A DNA stretch of 34,349 nucleotides from an uncultured Bacilli bacterium. GTDB taxonomy: Bacteria; Bacillota_I; Bacilli_A; RF39; UBA660. The position numbers were made by a program, and so were the translations under genes. The notes beneath the pieces are model-generated. The model ran no database searches. It had not been told where the DNA came from and was given only the letters and a program-made list of their open reading frames with translations. Of this stretch, positions 16,455-24,017 are shown piece by piece (positions within the stretch are counted from its first letter, which is position 1; every line of letters starts with the position of its first letter). The stretch spans positions 1-34,349 of the forward strand of contig CANRJV010000013.1 of the NCBI GenBank assembly GCA_947631045.1, given 5' to 3'.

Positions 16455-17372
16455 ATGGGAAAAAATAACCAAAAAATTATGTTAATTATCATAGTGAGTT
16501 TGCTAATTATTACTTCTATCCTTGCCATATATTTTAGTTTTAATACAAGTACCCCTAGTGCTCCTTCTGAAGATCCATCTTCTAAAGAACCAGTTATAAG
16601 TAAAGAGATTACTAGGTTAAAAGATGTTAATACATTCTTTTCGCTTCAAAATGCCATGAATTATTTCTATGATTTAAGAGAACAAAATAGTGCCAAAGAA
16701 TTATTAGAATTATTGAATGAAGATTATAAATATAGTCATAATATAACCGAAAATAATGTTTTAACAAATATTGTTTTAGATAACGAAAGTGTTAGTTTTA
16801 ATGTCGAAGAAGCATATTATAATGCTGATAGTGATATTACTTATTATTTTCTAAAAGGTTATATAATTGGTGAATCATTTTTAGACGTGGCAACTTATAA
16901 TGATAATATTTATTTTCTTATCATAGTTGATGTCGATGATAATTATGTAGTTATGCCTTTAAACAATATAAACAATTTAGAAGAATATGCCAAAAATTAT
17001 CAGATAGAAAATTTGGATATAAATAATAATAGTCAATTTGAAATTGTAAAATTAGATGACAAAAATAAAATATCTAATTATATAAATAAATTTTCGGATT
17101 TAATGTTTTTAGATAGCAATAAGGCTTATAATATGCTAGATGTTAAAACTAAAGCAGTTTATCCTAATATTGATGATTTTAATAATAATATAAATAATAT
17201 TTATCAAAATATAAAAACGAAATTTAATTATTTTGAAAAAGAAGAGTATGAAGATAATATTAATTATAATGTTCAAACAAGAGATAATGATGGTAATACC
17301 ATAAGTATTAATATTATAGAATATTATCCCTATGATTATAAAATCGGTTTTAATTTTCTTAACAATTATTAA
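16455..17372 (+). CDS. Anchored protein, possible VirB8/TcpC-like component
   Basis: A 305-residue protein: transmembrane helix at about residues 9-28, a Pro/Ser linker, then two alpha/beta segments (about 55-180 and 190-305). Each begins with a helix pair that could be the cone of an NTF2-like fold (NAMNYFYDLREQNSAKELLE; INKFSDLMFLDSNKAYNMLD) and ends in beta strands. An anchor followed by two NTF2-like domains is the plan of TcpC/VirB8 proteins. It lies between the wall hydrolase (16 bp away) and the VirD4-like gene, as expected for that role. Sequence identity to VirB8 cannot be shown by eye. Alternative: an unrelated lipid-anchored-type surface protein. Confidence 0.55.
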   Translation: MGKNNQKIMLIIIVSLLIITSILAIYFSFNTSTPSAPSEDPSSKEPVISKEITRLKDVNTFFSLQNAMNYFYDLREQNSAKELLELLNEDYKYSHNITENNVLTNIVLDNESVSFNVEEAYYNADSDITYYFLKGYIIGESFLDVATYNDNIYFLIIVDVDDNYVVMPLNNINNLEEYAKNYQIENLDINNNSQFEIVKLDDKNKISNYINKFSDLMFLDSNKAYNMLDVKTKAVYPNIDDFNNNINNIYQNIKTKFNYFEKEEYEDNINYNVQTRDNDGNTISINIIEYYPYDYKIGFNFLNNY

Positions 17373-17380
17373 AATATTTT

Positions 17381-17409
17381 TTGCTAATATAAAGTATTTA
17401 TAGTATAAT
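17381..17409 (+). promoter_or_regulatory. Promoter of the VirD4-like gene
   Basis: -35 TTGCTA at 17381-17386, 17-bp spacer, -10 TATAAT at 17404-17409, with GGGGAGGG and ATG 17434 following. Confidence 0.75.
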
Positions 17410-17433
17410 AAGGTTGAATTGGGGAGGGTATTT

Positions 17434-19680
17434 ATGAAGTTTAAAGTAGAACCTAAAGATTTTTTCTTATTTGTTTTATATTGTATAATTTTATTATATT
17501 TATGTGCACTTGCTGTATCTAATTTATTTTGCTTACTTAATACAGGAACTTTTTATGGTTTAATACCCTTAAGTGCTTTCTCTTTAAAATATTTACCCTT
17601 TACTTTAGGACTTTTTATTGGGGCTTTGATTTTAATTTTTACAAGTGTTTCTGATTATATTTTTAATAAAGAAAAAGGGAAAGGAATCGGCCTTAAAATA
17701 GGAGAGACTAAAAGTAATGATGGTTATGCTAGATGGGCTAAAGAAAAAGAAATTAAAGAATCAAGTAATGTGGAAAAAATTAATCCCTCAGATAAAGAAT
17801 TAAAAGCCGCTGGTATACCTTTAATTAATAATGGTAAAGAAGTTTGGGTTGATAATGGTCATTATCATAACTTAGTTATTGGTTCTACTGGTAGTGGTAA
17901 AACCGAAAACTTAGTATTTCCAATGGTTAATATTTTAGCTAAAAAAGGCGAAAGTATGGTTATTACCGACCCTAAAGGAGAAATCTATACAAAAACAGCT
18001 CAAAATTTAAAAGATCGGGGCTATAAAGTTATAGTTTTAAATTTCCGGGAACCTGAAAAAGGTAATGCTTGGAATCCTTTGTATTTGCCTTATCAATATT
18101 ATAAAGAAGGTAATTATGATAAAGCTACTGAACTTTTAGATGACGTTGCTTTAAATATTTTATATGACCCTTCTAATAAAGGAGATTCGGAGTTCTGGGA
18201 AAAAGGTTCTGCCGATTATTTCTCAGGTTTAGCCTTAGGATTATTTCAAGATGCTGACCCTAAAGAAGTAAATTTAAATAGTATTAACTATATGAGTACA
18301 GTGGGTGAAGAAAGATACGCTACGAGTAATTTTATTAAAGAATATTTTAATTTAAAAGGACCAGATAGTAATGCTTATATGTTTGCCAATACGGTTATTA
18401 ATGCTCCTGGTGATACTAAAGGCGGATTGCTTTCAACTTTTAGACAAAAGATTAGAATTTTCTCAACTAGAGAAAATCTATCTGAAATGCTTTCTTATAG
18501 TGATTTTGATATGCGGGATATTGGTCGAGGTAAAACGGCTGTTTTCATGGTTATCCATGATGAAAAGAAAACTTATCATACCTTAATGACGATTTTTATT
18601 AAACAATGTTATGAAACTTTAATCGATGTAGCGCAAGCTAATGGGGGAAAACTAGAATATCGGACTAACTTTATCTTAGATGAATTCCCTAATATGCCCC
18701 CTTTAAAAGATATTGACAGTATGGTTACAGCGGCAAGAAGTAGAGATATTCGTTTTACTTTTATCATTCAAAACTTTGCCCAACTTAATGATGTTTATGG
18801 GGAAGAAGTAGCCCAAGTAATTAAAGGTAACTGTGGTAATTTAATTTATTTAATTAGTACCGAATTAAAAGCCTTAGAAGAAATCAGTAAGATGTGTGGC
18901 GATGTTAAATCGAAAGATAAAGATAAGACAGCTTCCACTCCTTTAGTTACGGTTAGTGATTTACAAAAATTAAAATTAGGAGAAGCAATTATAATTCGTT
19001 TAAGAATGTATCCATTTAAAACGAAATATACTCCTAACTTTAAAATGAATTGGGGTGAAGATTTTCCAACGGCAACTTTCCCAATTAGAGAAGCTCATAA
19101 AGTCGAATTATTTGATATAAAGAAATATGTTACGGAAGAAAAAAGAAAGAAAATGATGAATGGGGTAGGTGATATGCCAAACCCAATGGCATCTTCAATG
19201 GGTCCAGGAATGCGAGATGCCAATCCTTTTGGAATGCCTTCAAGTCCGATGACTAATCCTTTTGCCTCTCCTAGTTCTATGAGCCACCCAAATCCTTATG
19301 GTAATCCTTTTGGTGGTGGTATGCAAAATATGGATATTGATGCTATGATGAAAGATATTGATCGGAAGTTAAAAGAACTAGATGAAGAAGAGCAAAGGCA
19401 AAAAGATAAATTAAAGATGCAAAATCAAGAATTATTAAATGCTAATTATGATTTTGATAAAGAATTAGCAGATATTAAAGATGATGATTATTTAGATGAT
19501 GATTTAAAAGATGATGTGGAAACATTAGATATGCCGAAGGAAAAAGAAGTTAAAGAAGAAAAGGAAGAGAAAAAGAAAGATGCGCCAAAAGTTAATATCG
19601 ATGTTGATAGTGTTATAATGAATGAAAATGTTATAACCGATGATGAATTCTTTGATGATTTCTTTGGAGAAGATGAATAA
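17434..19680 (+). CDS. VirD4/TraG-family coupling ATPase
   Basis: A 748-residue membrane ATPase of the type IV coupling protein family, which feeds DNA or protein substrates into a secretion channel. Two transmembrane helices (about 9-30 and 53-72) precede the motor domain: Walker A GSTGSGKT (150-157), DPKGE (179-183), a helical all-alpha domain (about 225-330), Walker B FILDEF (413-418), then FIIQNFAQL. The tail (about 575-748) is unusual: a Met/Pro/Gly/Asn-rich linker, a coiled acidic stretch and a very acidic end, probably for substrate or partner binding. ATG 17434 is preferred over TTG 17419 because GGGGAGGG lies between them. No relaxase, VirB4 or VirB6 gene is visible nearby. Confidence 0.93.
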   Translation: MKFKVEPKDFFLFVLYCIILLYLCALAVSNLFCLLNTGTFYGLIPLSAFSLKYLPFTLGLFIGALILIFTSVSDYIFNKEKGKGIGLKIGETKSNDGYARWAKEKEIKESSNVEKINPSDKELKAAGIPLINNGKEVWVDNGHYHNLVIGSTGSGKTENLVFPMVNILAKKGESMVITDPKGEIYTKTAQNLKDRGYKVIVLNFREPEKGNAWNPLYLPYQYYKEGNYDKATELLDDVALNILYDPSNKGDSEFWEKGSADYFSGLALGLFQDADPKEVNLNSINYMSTVGEERYATSNFIKEYFNLKGPDSNAYMFANTVINAPGDTKGGLLSTFRQKIRIFSTRENLSEMLSYSDFDMRDIGRGKTAVFMVIHDEKKTYHTLMTIFIKQCYETLIDVAQANGGKLEYRTNFILDEFPNMPPLKDIDSMVTAARSRDIRFTFIIQNFAQLNDVYGEEVAQVIKGNCGNLIYLISTELKALEEISKMCGDVKSKDKDKTASTPLVTVSDLQKLKLGEAIIIRLRMYPFKTKYTPNFKMNWGEDFPTATFPIREAHKVELFDIKKYVTEEKRKKMMNGVGDMPNPMASSMGPGMRDANPFGMPSSPMTNPFASPSSMSHPNPYGNPFGGGMQNMDIDAMMKDIDRKLKELDEEEQRQKDKLKMQNQELLNANYDFDKELADIKDDDYLDDDLKDDVETLDMPKEKEVKEEKEEKKKDAPKVNIDVDSVIMNENVITDDEFFDDFFGEDE

Positions 19681-19691
19681 TCTTCTTTTTT
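19669..19691 (+). terminator. Terminator overlapping the VirD4-like stop
   Basis: GAAGAT (19669-19674) pairs with ATCTTC (19680-19685) with GAATA in the loop, followed by six T. The left arm is inside the coding sequence. Confidence 0.8.
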
Positions 19692-19747
19692 AGTTGAATA
19701 TAATTTTTTGAAATCAAAAATATTCATATAATAAAACGGGTGATATT

Positions 19748-20005
19748 ATGAAAACCATCAAGGAAAGTGATTTTAATCCTAATATGGGGATTTTAATTGA
19801 TGTTAAAGACCCTGTTTTATACAAAGAAAAACATAATCCTTATAGTATAAATATTTATTATGATAAACTTTTAATGAATCATAAAACCTTATTAAATAAA
19901 AACAATAAATATTATATTATGTGTGATAAAGGGCACAAAAGTAAACAAGCGGTAAGAATATTAGCTTTTTACGGATATGATGTAACATATGTAATAAATT
20001 CGTGA
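19748..20005 (+). CDS. Short rhodanese-like protein
   Basis: 85 residues with the compact rhodanese fold: ILIDVKDPVLYKEKHNPYSI (the substrate-binding start), then YYIMCDKGHKSKQAVRIL with active-site Cys59, and a final YGYDVTYV strand. Such single-domain proteins transfer sulfane sulfur, for example in thiouridine or Fe-S metabolism. The usual Arg in the active-site loop (CxxGxRS) is replaced by His-Lys, and the protein is shorter than most. GGGTGAT precedes ATG 19748; it ends in TGA. Confidence 0.85.
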   Translation: MKTIKESDFNPNMGILIDVKDPVLYKEKHNPYSINIYYDKLLMNHKTLLNKNNKYYIMCDKGHKSKQAVRILAFYGYDVTYVINS

Positions 20006-20045
20006 AAATTAATCATACTTATATTATAATAATAATGTGGTAAAT

Positions 20046-20630
20046 ATGATGGAATTTTTAAATAATACATACAATTTTATAATTAATTTAGTAAATAGTT
20101 CGACTTTTTATGGTCCATTATTTGCTTGTCTTTTAATATTTTTAGAATCTATGATTCCTGTTTTACCATTATTTGTTTTTATTACGATTATTTTTATTGC
20201 TTATGGTTATGCCCTTGGTTTTATAGTGGCCTATCTTTTAACTTGCTTAGGCTGCTTTTTTTCGTTCTATTTATGTCGAACTATCCTAAAAGATATCTTT
20301 CAAAGAAAGGTACGAAAAATTGAACAATTTGATAAATTAATGAAAAAGATTGATAAAATATCTTTAACTAGTCTCGTATTGTTAATCGCTATTCCTTTTA
20401 CGCCGGCTTTTTTAATTAATATTGCGGCGGCTTTATCAAAAATGTCTTTTAAAAAATATGCCGTTGCCATAATGATTGGGAAAATCTTTTTAGTTTTTTT
20501 CTGGGGCTTTATTGGCACAAGTTTAGTGGAAAGTTTTAAAAATCCGAAAATATTAATTGTTATTATCATTATGTTATTAGTGGCTTATTTAATTAGTAAG
20601 TTAATGGCGAAAAAGATGAATATTGAGTAA
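20046..20630 (+). CDS. DedA/VTT-domain membrane protein
   Basis: About 194 residues with five to six hydrophobic segments. The family core is visible: ESMIPVLPLFVFI near the first helices (the E...P...P motif), GCFFSFYLCR, then the re-entrant region IPFTPAFLINIAAALSKMSF. DedA/VTT proteins are thought to act as lipid scramblases or flippases, including undecaprenyl phosphate recycling. The ATG at 20046 (or 20049) is preferred to a GTG at 20037. TATAAT at 20025-20030 ends only 15 bases before the ATG, so the leader would be about 9-10 bases. Confidence 0.85.
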   Translation: MMEFLNNTYNFIINLVNSSTFYGPLFACLLIFLESMIPVLPLFVFITIIFIAYGYALGFIVAYLLTCLGCFFSFYLCRTILKDIFQRKVRKIEQFDKLMKKIDKISLTSLVLLIAIPFTPAFLINIAAALSKMSFKKYAVAIMIGKIFLVFFWGFIGTSLVESFKNPKILIVIIIMLLVAYLISKLMAKKMNIE

Positions 20631-20668
20631 AGATTATGTCAATAATATTATAAAGAAAATAGAGTAAT

Positions 20669-20697
20669 TTGACTTTAAACTAGTTAAATAGTATATT
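20669..20697 (+). promoter_or_regulatory. Promoter of the 20725 operon
   Basis: -35 TTGACT (20669-20674), 17-bp spacer, -10 TATATT (20692-20697), followed by GGGTGAT and ATG 20725. Confidence 0.75.
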
Positions 20698-20724
20698 AAA
20701 AATAGAACCATAGCGGGTGATTAG

Positions 20725-21741
20725 ATGAATAGTGAAAAGGAAGAAAAATTATTTAGCCTAGTTGATGATTTCGTCAATGATATGAAAAAATCAACCGGAG
20801 ATAATTATGATTATTCGGAAATTGTTTATTATATTGTTGAACATTTTGAAAACTGGGATGTTAATGAAACTTTTAATTGTGCTAAATATTTAGTTTTAAC
20901 TTGTAACTATACGAAAGATGAAATTCTAAATCATGAAGCAGATGATAAAATAAAGGATTTTATTAATTATCAAAAAGCTAAGAAAAGTAGTGTTGAAGAA
21001 AAAGAAAATTTAACTAAACCTGTTTCCAAGCGGGGCATTCATTTAAAAGCGAAAAGAGAAAAAACCCCGAAAGAGAAATTTAAACAAAGATTAGAAATAG
21101 GACTTTTAATTGCGGGAATTGGAACGTTGTCAATTTTGTATGCAGTAAGAAGTCACACTACAAATAATATGTTGGAAAAAGAAATAGGACGTTTTGCATC
21201 TCATGGAAAAACAATCGAGAGCATTGTAGAGCAAGCGACAGATAGTTTGGGTTATAATCCACAGGTGGGTCATGTTGAATTTGATTATCGTGAGGATATA
21301 ATCGCGGGTCATCTAGAAGATATGCTTGAAAAAAATCCTAATGTTTTAGATGATGTTTTGCATTCTATATATACAGATTTAGAGCAAAACCGGTTATATA
21401 ATATGGATACAATTATGGCTCGGTTACGTTTAAGTGCTACGAATAATGGGCATCTTCAAGAAGTTAAAGATAAAATTGATAGTTGTCAAAGTTTCTTAGA
21501 TTATGTTGTTAAATCGGGACGTATTCAGGAATTTTGTACTCCAAATGTCTTGGAGGCTATTTCTAAATATAACGCTTTAAATCATTTACAAGATCCAATG
21601 GCATTTTATAATCTAAGTATAGAAGATCAAAATGCTTTAACGGAATTCATGGATGTCTATCGGGAAAGCAAGAGTATAACTTACAATGATTCTTTAGCTA
21701 GCATTCAACAAATGAATCAGGAAGGGTCTAGAAATTTATGA
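20725..21741 (+). CDS. Unknown protein with one transmembrane segment
   Basis: A 338-residue protein that I do not recognise. Residues 1-120 are soluble and acidic then basic (ending in a Lys-rich stretch), followed by a membrane helix at about 124-141 and a helical, mostly acidic C-terminal region of about 195 residues. By the positive-inside rule the N-terminal part should be cytoplasmic and the C-terminal part outside. The gene overlaps the next by four bases (ATGA), so the two and the lipoprotein-like gene after them form one operon behind the promoter at 20669. Confidence 0.7.
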   Translation: MNSEKEEKLFSLVDDFVNDMKKSTGDNYDYSEIVYYIVEHFENWDVNETFNCAKYLVLTCNYTKDEILNHEADDKIKDFINYQKAKKSSVEEKENLTKPVSKRGIHLKAKREKTPKEKFKQRLEIGLLIAGIGTLSILYAVRSHTTNNMLEKEIGRFASHGKTIESIVEQATDSLGYNPQVGHVEFDYREDIIAGHLEDMLEKNPNVLDDVLHSIYTDLEQNRLYNMDTIMARLRLSATNNGHLQEVKDKIDSCQSFLDYVVKSGRIQEFCTPNVLEAISKYNALNHLQDPMAFYNLSIEDQNALTEFMDVYRESKSITYNDSLASIQQMNQEGSRNL

Positions 21742-21983
21742 TGAATATTGATATAATTACTTTGGAAGATGGTATAGAATATGAAGTAATTGATGCTTTA
21801 AGTCATAAAGACAATGATTATCTTATTTTACAAAAAAAAGGTGATGAAAGGGTACTTTGTGCAAGAAAAGTATTAAAAGAGAATGATGAAGAATATCTTG
21901 TCAAGTTAGATAATGACAATGAATTTACCGAAATAATGGAATTATTTTATAATAGACATAAAGGAGATAAGAATGAAAAATAA
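21738..21983 (+). CDS. DUF1292-like small acidic protein
   Basis: 81 residues with ITLEDGIEYEVIDALSHKDN, YLILQKKGDE and a final FTEIMELFYN helix, the order seen in DUF1292 (YrzB-like) proteins of Firmicutes, whose function is unknown. It overlaps the preceding stop (ATGA) and overlaps the following start by 11 bases, so translation is likely coupled throughout. The start may be ATG 21738 or 21741. Confidence 0.7.
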   Translation: MMNIDIITLEDGIEYEVIDALSHKDNDYLILQKKGDERVLCARKVLKENDEEYLVKLDNDNEFTEIMELFYNRHKGDKNEK

Positions 21984-22434
21984 AAGTATAATTATTGGTA
22001 TAGCTATTATTGTAATTGTTTGTATTATAACAACTGGTTGTGTGTTTTATAATGTTGTCGATAAAGAAGAATTTAATAAACATTTTACGGCATTAGGTTA
22101 TAGTGTAAGTGATGCTGAAGAAGGTAAATATGAAGCTGATACTTATCTAGTCGCTACTAAAGATGATGTTTCTTATAAAGTTGAATATTATGAATTTAAA
22201 GATGAAGTTGAAGCAAAAAAAGTTTATGAAAAATATAAAGATAGTATTGTAGATTATATTACCGCCAATACCGAAAACCAAGAAACAAAAGGCGCTGTAT
22301 TTGCTAAAATAGTAGCGGAATCAACTGATGATTATATTGTTATTTCCAGAGTTAAAAATACTTTAATCTTTATTGATGGAACTCATGAATATAAAGACAA
22401 TATTGATGATATATTAAAAGATATAAAATATTAG
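21973..22434 (+). CDS. Anchored or lipid-modified small protein, unknown function
   Basis: 153 residues. An N-terminal hydrophobic segment (about 5-23) ends in TTGC, a weak lipobox, so it may be lipidated at Cys23 or simply anchored. The outside domain has alternating strands and helices (YLVATKDDVSYKVEYYEF; EAKKVYEKYKDSI) and is not recognised. It is last in the operon, and its stop lies inside a terminator stem. Confidence 0.68.
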   Translation: MKNKSIIIGIAIIVIVCIITTGCVFYNVVDKEEFNKHFTALGYSVSDAEEGKYEADTYLVATKDDVSYKVEYYEFKDEVEAKKVYEKYKDSIVDYITANTENQETKGAVFAKIVAESTDDYIVISRVKNTLIFIDGTHEYKDNIDDILKDIKY

Positions 22435-22457
22435 AAGAGTAAAATCTTCTTTTTTTT
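22433..22457 (+). terminator. Terminator overlapping the stop codon
   Basis: AGAAGA (22433-22438) and TCTTCT (22445-22450) form a 6-bp stem followed by seven T. The TAG stop runs into the left arm. Confidence 0.85.
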
Positions 22458-22487
22458 ATTTTTTACAATAATGTCCGCATATTTTTG

Positions 22488-22517
22488 TTGACTTTAAAAA
22501 CTTTAGTTTGCTATACT
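22488..22517 (+). promoter_or_regulatory. Promoter of the type I toxin mRNA
   Basis: -35 TTGACT (22488-22493), 18-bp spacer, extended -10 TGCTATACT (TATACT at 22512-22517). The start point is expected near 22524-22525, which places GGAACATT at the very 5' end of the mRNA. Confidence 0.82.
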
Positions 22518-22594
22518 CTTATTAGGAACATTTGAATAGTTGGGTGTTGCCTTCATCTTAGAAGTGAATAACTTTTAAGATTGGGGGTGATGGT

Positions 22595-22675
22595 ATGAAT
22601 AAAAAAGACATTATAATTTTTTCATTATTATTAATAATTTATTCATTACTCAGAATAATTTTTCACCTTATGTAA
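22595..22675 (+). CDS. Putative type I toxin, 26-residue membrane peptide
   Basis: A 26-codon gene with a short charged start (MNKKD) followed by one hydrophobic helix (IIIFSLLLIIYSLLRIIFHLM). It has a strong ribosome site (GGGGGTGATGG at 22582-22592, close to the ATG), its own promoter and its own terminator. A divergent small RNA overlaps its 3' region. All of these are features of type I toxins such as TxpA, BsrG and Fst, which insert into the membrane. The leader has a hairpin (TCTTAGAAGT with ACTTTTAAGA, about 22558-22582, one mismatch) just before the ribosome site. Membership in a named family is not claimed. Alternatively it could be a signalling or leader peptide. Confidence 0.75.
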   Translation: MNKKDIIIFSLLLIIYSLLRIIFHLM

Positions 22676-22706
22676 AAAAAACACCTAACTCAGCAATGAA
22701 TTAGGT
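22674..22706 (-). terminator. Terminator of the antitoxin RNA
   Basis: On the minus strand ACCTAA (22706-22701) and TTAGGT (22688-22683) form a 6-bp stem with a 12-base loop, followed by GTG and a run of eight T. Confidence 0.8.
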
Positions 22707-22725
22707 ATTTCAGCAATGATTTGGC

Positions 22726-22762
22726 AACATTCAACACAAGAATATTTGAATGTTCCTTTTTT
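22726..22762 (+). terminator. Terminator of the toxin mRNA
   Basis: AACATTCAA (22726-22734) and TTGAATGTT (22746-22754) form a perfect 9-bp stem, followed by CCTTTTTT. Confidence 0.85.
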
Positions 22763-22790
22763 ATTGTATTCAAGTTTCCTTGACATATTC

Positions 22791-22819
22791 ATTATACTAT
22801 AAAAAAGTTCTTAATTCAA
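22791..22819 (-). promoter_or_regulatory. Promoter of the antitoxin RNA
   Basis: On the minus strand -35 TTGAAT (22819-22814), exactly 17 bp, then -10 TATAAT (22796-22791). Confidence 0.82.
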
Positions 22820-22830
22820 GATGTCTAATT

Positions 22831-23148
22831 TTAACTATTTAAATTATCTAATTGGGTTTGTAATTCATTATCTAATGTATTAACTTTATTTTCTTTAGCT
22901 TCTTCTAGAGTGTACCATCCGAGTTTAAACATTAATTCATAAGAAGCTCTTTGGAGTTTCATTAAATTTTCAAACATATCTTTAAACTTTTTATAAAGTT
23001 CGCTATTAGAGGCTTCCGTTAAAGCGACTGTCATATCTTTAACCATGGCTTTTAATGTACTTAAAAGCGTAGTCATATAATCTTGATCATTTAAACCTAA
23101 TCCTTTTGGAACTGGTGTTTTGGGATTAGCAATTTTTTTATTTTCCAT
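22831..23148 (-). CDS. CotF-like spore coat protein
   Basis: 105 residues from the preferred start. The sequence KGLGLNDQDYMTTLLSTLK followed by an acidic/amphipathic helix (ELYKKFKDMFENLMKLQRAS) and KLGWYTLEEA matches the CotF/coat-F helical bundle family found in endospore coats and related ferritin-like proteins. ATG 23148 is preferred to ATG 23157 because GGATGGGG is well placed only for the former. The gene overlaps the end of the upstream 75-residue gene by 11 bases, so the two are coupled. Confidence 0.8.
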   Translation of the reverse strand: MENKKIANPKTPVPKGLGLNDQDYMTTLLSTLKAMVKDMTVALTEASNSELYKKFKDMFENLMKLQRASYELMFKLGWYTLEEAKENKVNTLDNELQTQLDNLNS

Positions 23149-23365
23149 TTTCCCCATCCTTTACAATATCTAAAACTAGATTCATATTTTCTTTAAAAAG
23201 TTTAGTAGCTTCCGTAATCATATCTTTAACACTTTTATCTTCAATATAATTTAAAGCTTCCATTTCGTTTTTATAAGCGGTATGATTCCACCCAAAAATA
23301 TCTTTAAGATAAGCTAAATCTTTATCAGTTAAAATATTAGGAGCCTTTTTATAATTTTCATTCAT
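23138..23365 (-). CDS. Small coat-associated-type protein
   Basis: 75 residues: NILTDKDLAYLKDIFGWNHT followed by a long amphipathic helix. Short proteins of this pattern lie next to CotF-like genes in spore formers and resemble half of a coat-F helical bundle. AAAGGAAAA precedes the start at 23365. It is cotranscribed with the CotF-like gene and overlaps it. A sporulation role is inferred from the neighbour. Confidence 0.68.
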   Translation of the reverse strand: MNENYKKAPNILTDKDLAYLKDIFGWNHTAYKNEMEALNYIEDKSVKDMITEATKLFKENMNLVLDIVKDGENGK

Positions 23366-23485
23366 ATTATTTTTTCCTTTCTACTTTTATTATGGAAAAT
23401 TTTATTTTATCTATGTAAAAAACATTAAACCAATTTATGGAATAGTAAAGATATCTTTTAATACCATAATATTAAAGTGATAATT

Positions 23486-23986
23486 ATGAAAAAAGATATA
23501 GGAGTAAAAATTGGCGTAACATTTTATTTATGTAGTATTTTAGGTTATTTTTATGAATTAATTTTAAATTATTTTTATAAAGGTAATTTTTATAGTCATG
23601 GTTTTTTAAAGGGCCCCTGGCTTCCCATTTATGGTATAGGCTCTTTACTCCTATTACTTATAAATAAATATAAGAAAAAGCCTTTAATCATTTTTATTTT
23701 ATCCTTTTTTCTAACCGGTTTATTGGAAGGAATAAGTGGTTTTCTTTTATTAAAATTAGGAGGTATGCGCCTTTGGAATTATAAAGATCATTTTTTAAAT
23801 ATTGGAGGTTATGTCTGCCTTTTAAGTGCTTTTTGTTTTGGCATTGGTGGTTTAATTTTCACTTATTTCATAAATCCTTTTATTGAAAAAATAATAACCA
23901 AAGTCAATAATAAATTCCTAATATTTATTTTAACAATTTTAAGTTTAATATTTACCGGAGATGTCATTGCAATAATAATGAAATAA
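23486..23986 (+). CDS. CmpB-type (putative ABC transporter type IV) membrane protein
   Basis: 166 residues with five hydrophobic segments. Diagnostic pattern: LGYFYELILNYFYKGNFYSH, GFLKGPWLPIYGIGSLLLL, then a glutamate-containing helix (GLLEGISGFLLLKLGG), LWNYKDHFLNIGGYVCLLSA. This is the PF06541-type family, named as a putative ABC transporter but with no demonstrated function. ATG 23486 is preferred over GTG 23477; the GTGAT at 23477 would be the ribosome site of a very short leader behind CATAAT (23465-23470). Confidence 0.85.
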   Translation: MKKDIGVKIGVTFYLCSILGYFYELILNYFYKGNFYSHGFLKGPWLPIYGIGSLLLLLINKYKKKPLIIFILSFFLTGLLEGISGFLLLKLGGMRLWNYKDHFLNIGGYVCLLSAFCFGIGGLIFTYFINPFIEKIITKVNNKFLIFILTILSLIFTGDVIAIIMK

Positions 23987-24017
23987 TTATATAATAGTAA
24001 TGTTTTGAGGTGACGTG

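Larger units (their letters stand above)
22672..22785 (-). ncRNA. Antisense antitoxin RNA of the type I system
   Basis: On the minus strand a promoter at 22819-22791 is followed, about 80 bases from the expected start, by a terminator hairpin (ACCTAA...TTAGGT, 22706-22683) and eight T. This defines an RNA of about 110 bases complementary to the 3' untranslated region of the toxin mRNA. No open frame of note lies in it. A 3'-overlapping antisense RNA is the arrangement of RatA/TxpA and SR4/BsrG. Confidence 0.75.

Noticed and set aside
17419-17433. TTG start for the VirD4-like gene (and TTG 5143 for the VanZ-type gene, TTG 6599 for the XRE gene)
   Set aside because: In each case a strong ribosome site lies between the TTG and a well-spaced ATG, so the ATG is the start.
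13698-19680. Prophage, because of the phage-tail-type lysozyme domain
   Set aside because: No capsid, portal, terminase or tail genes are present; the VirD4-like neighbour points to a secretion or conjugation link instead.
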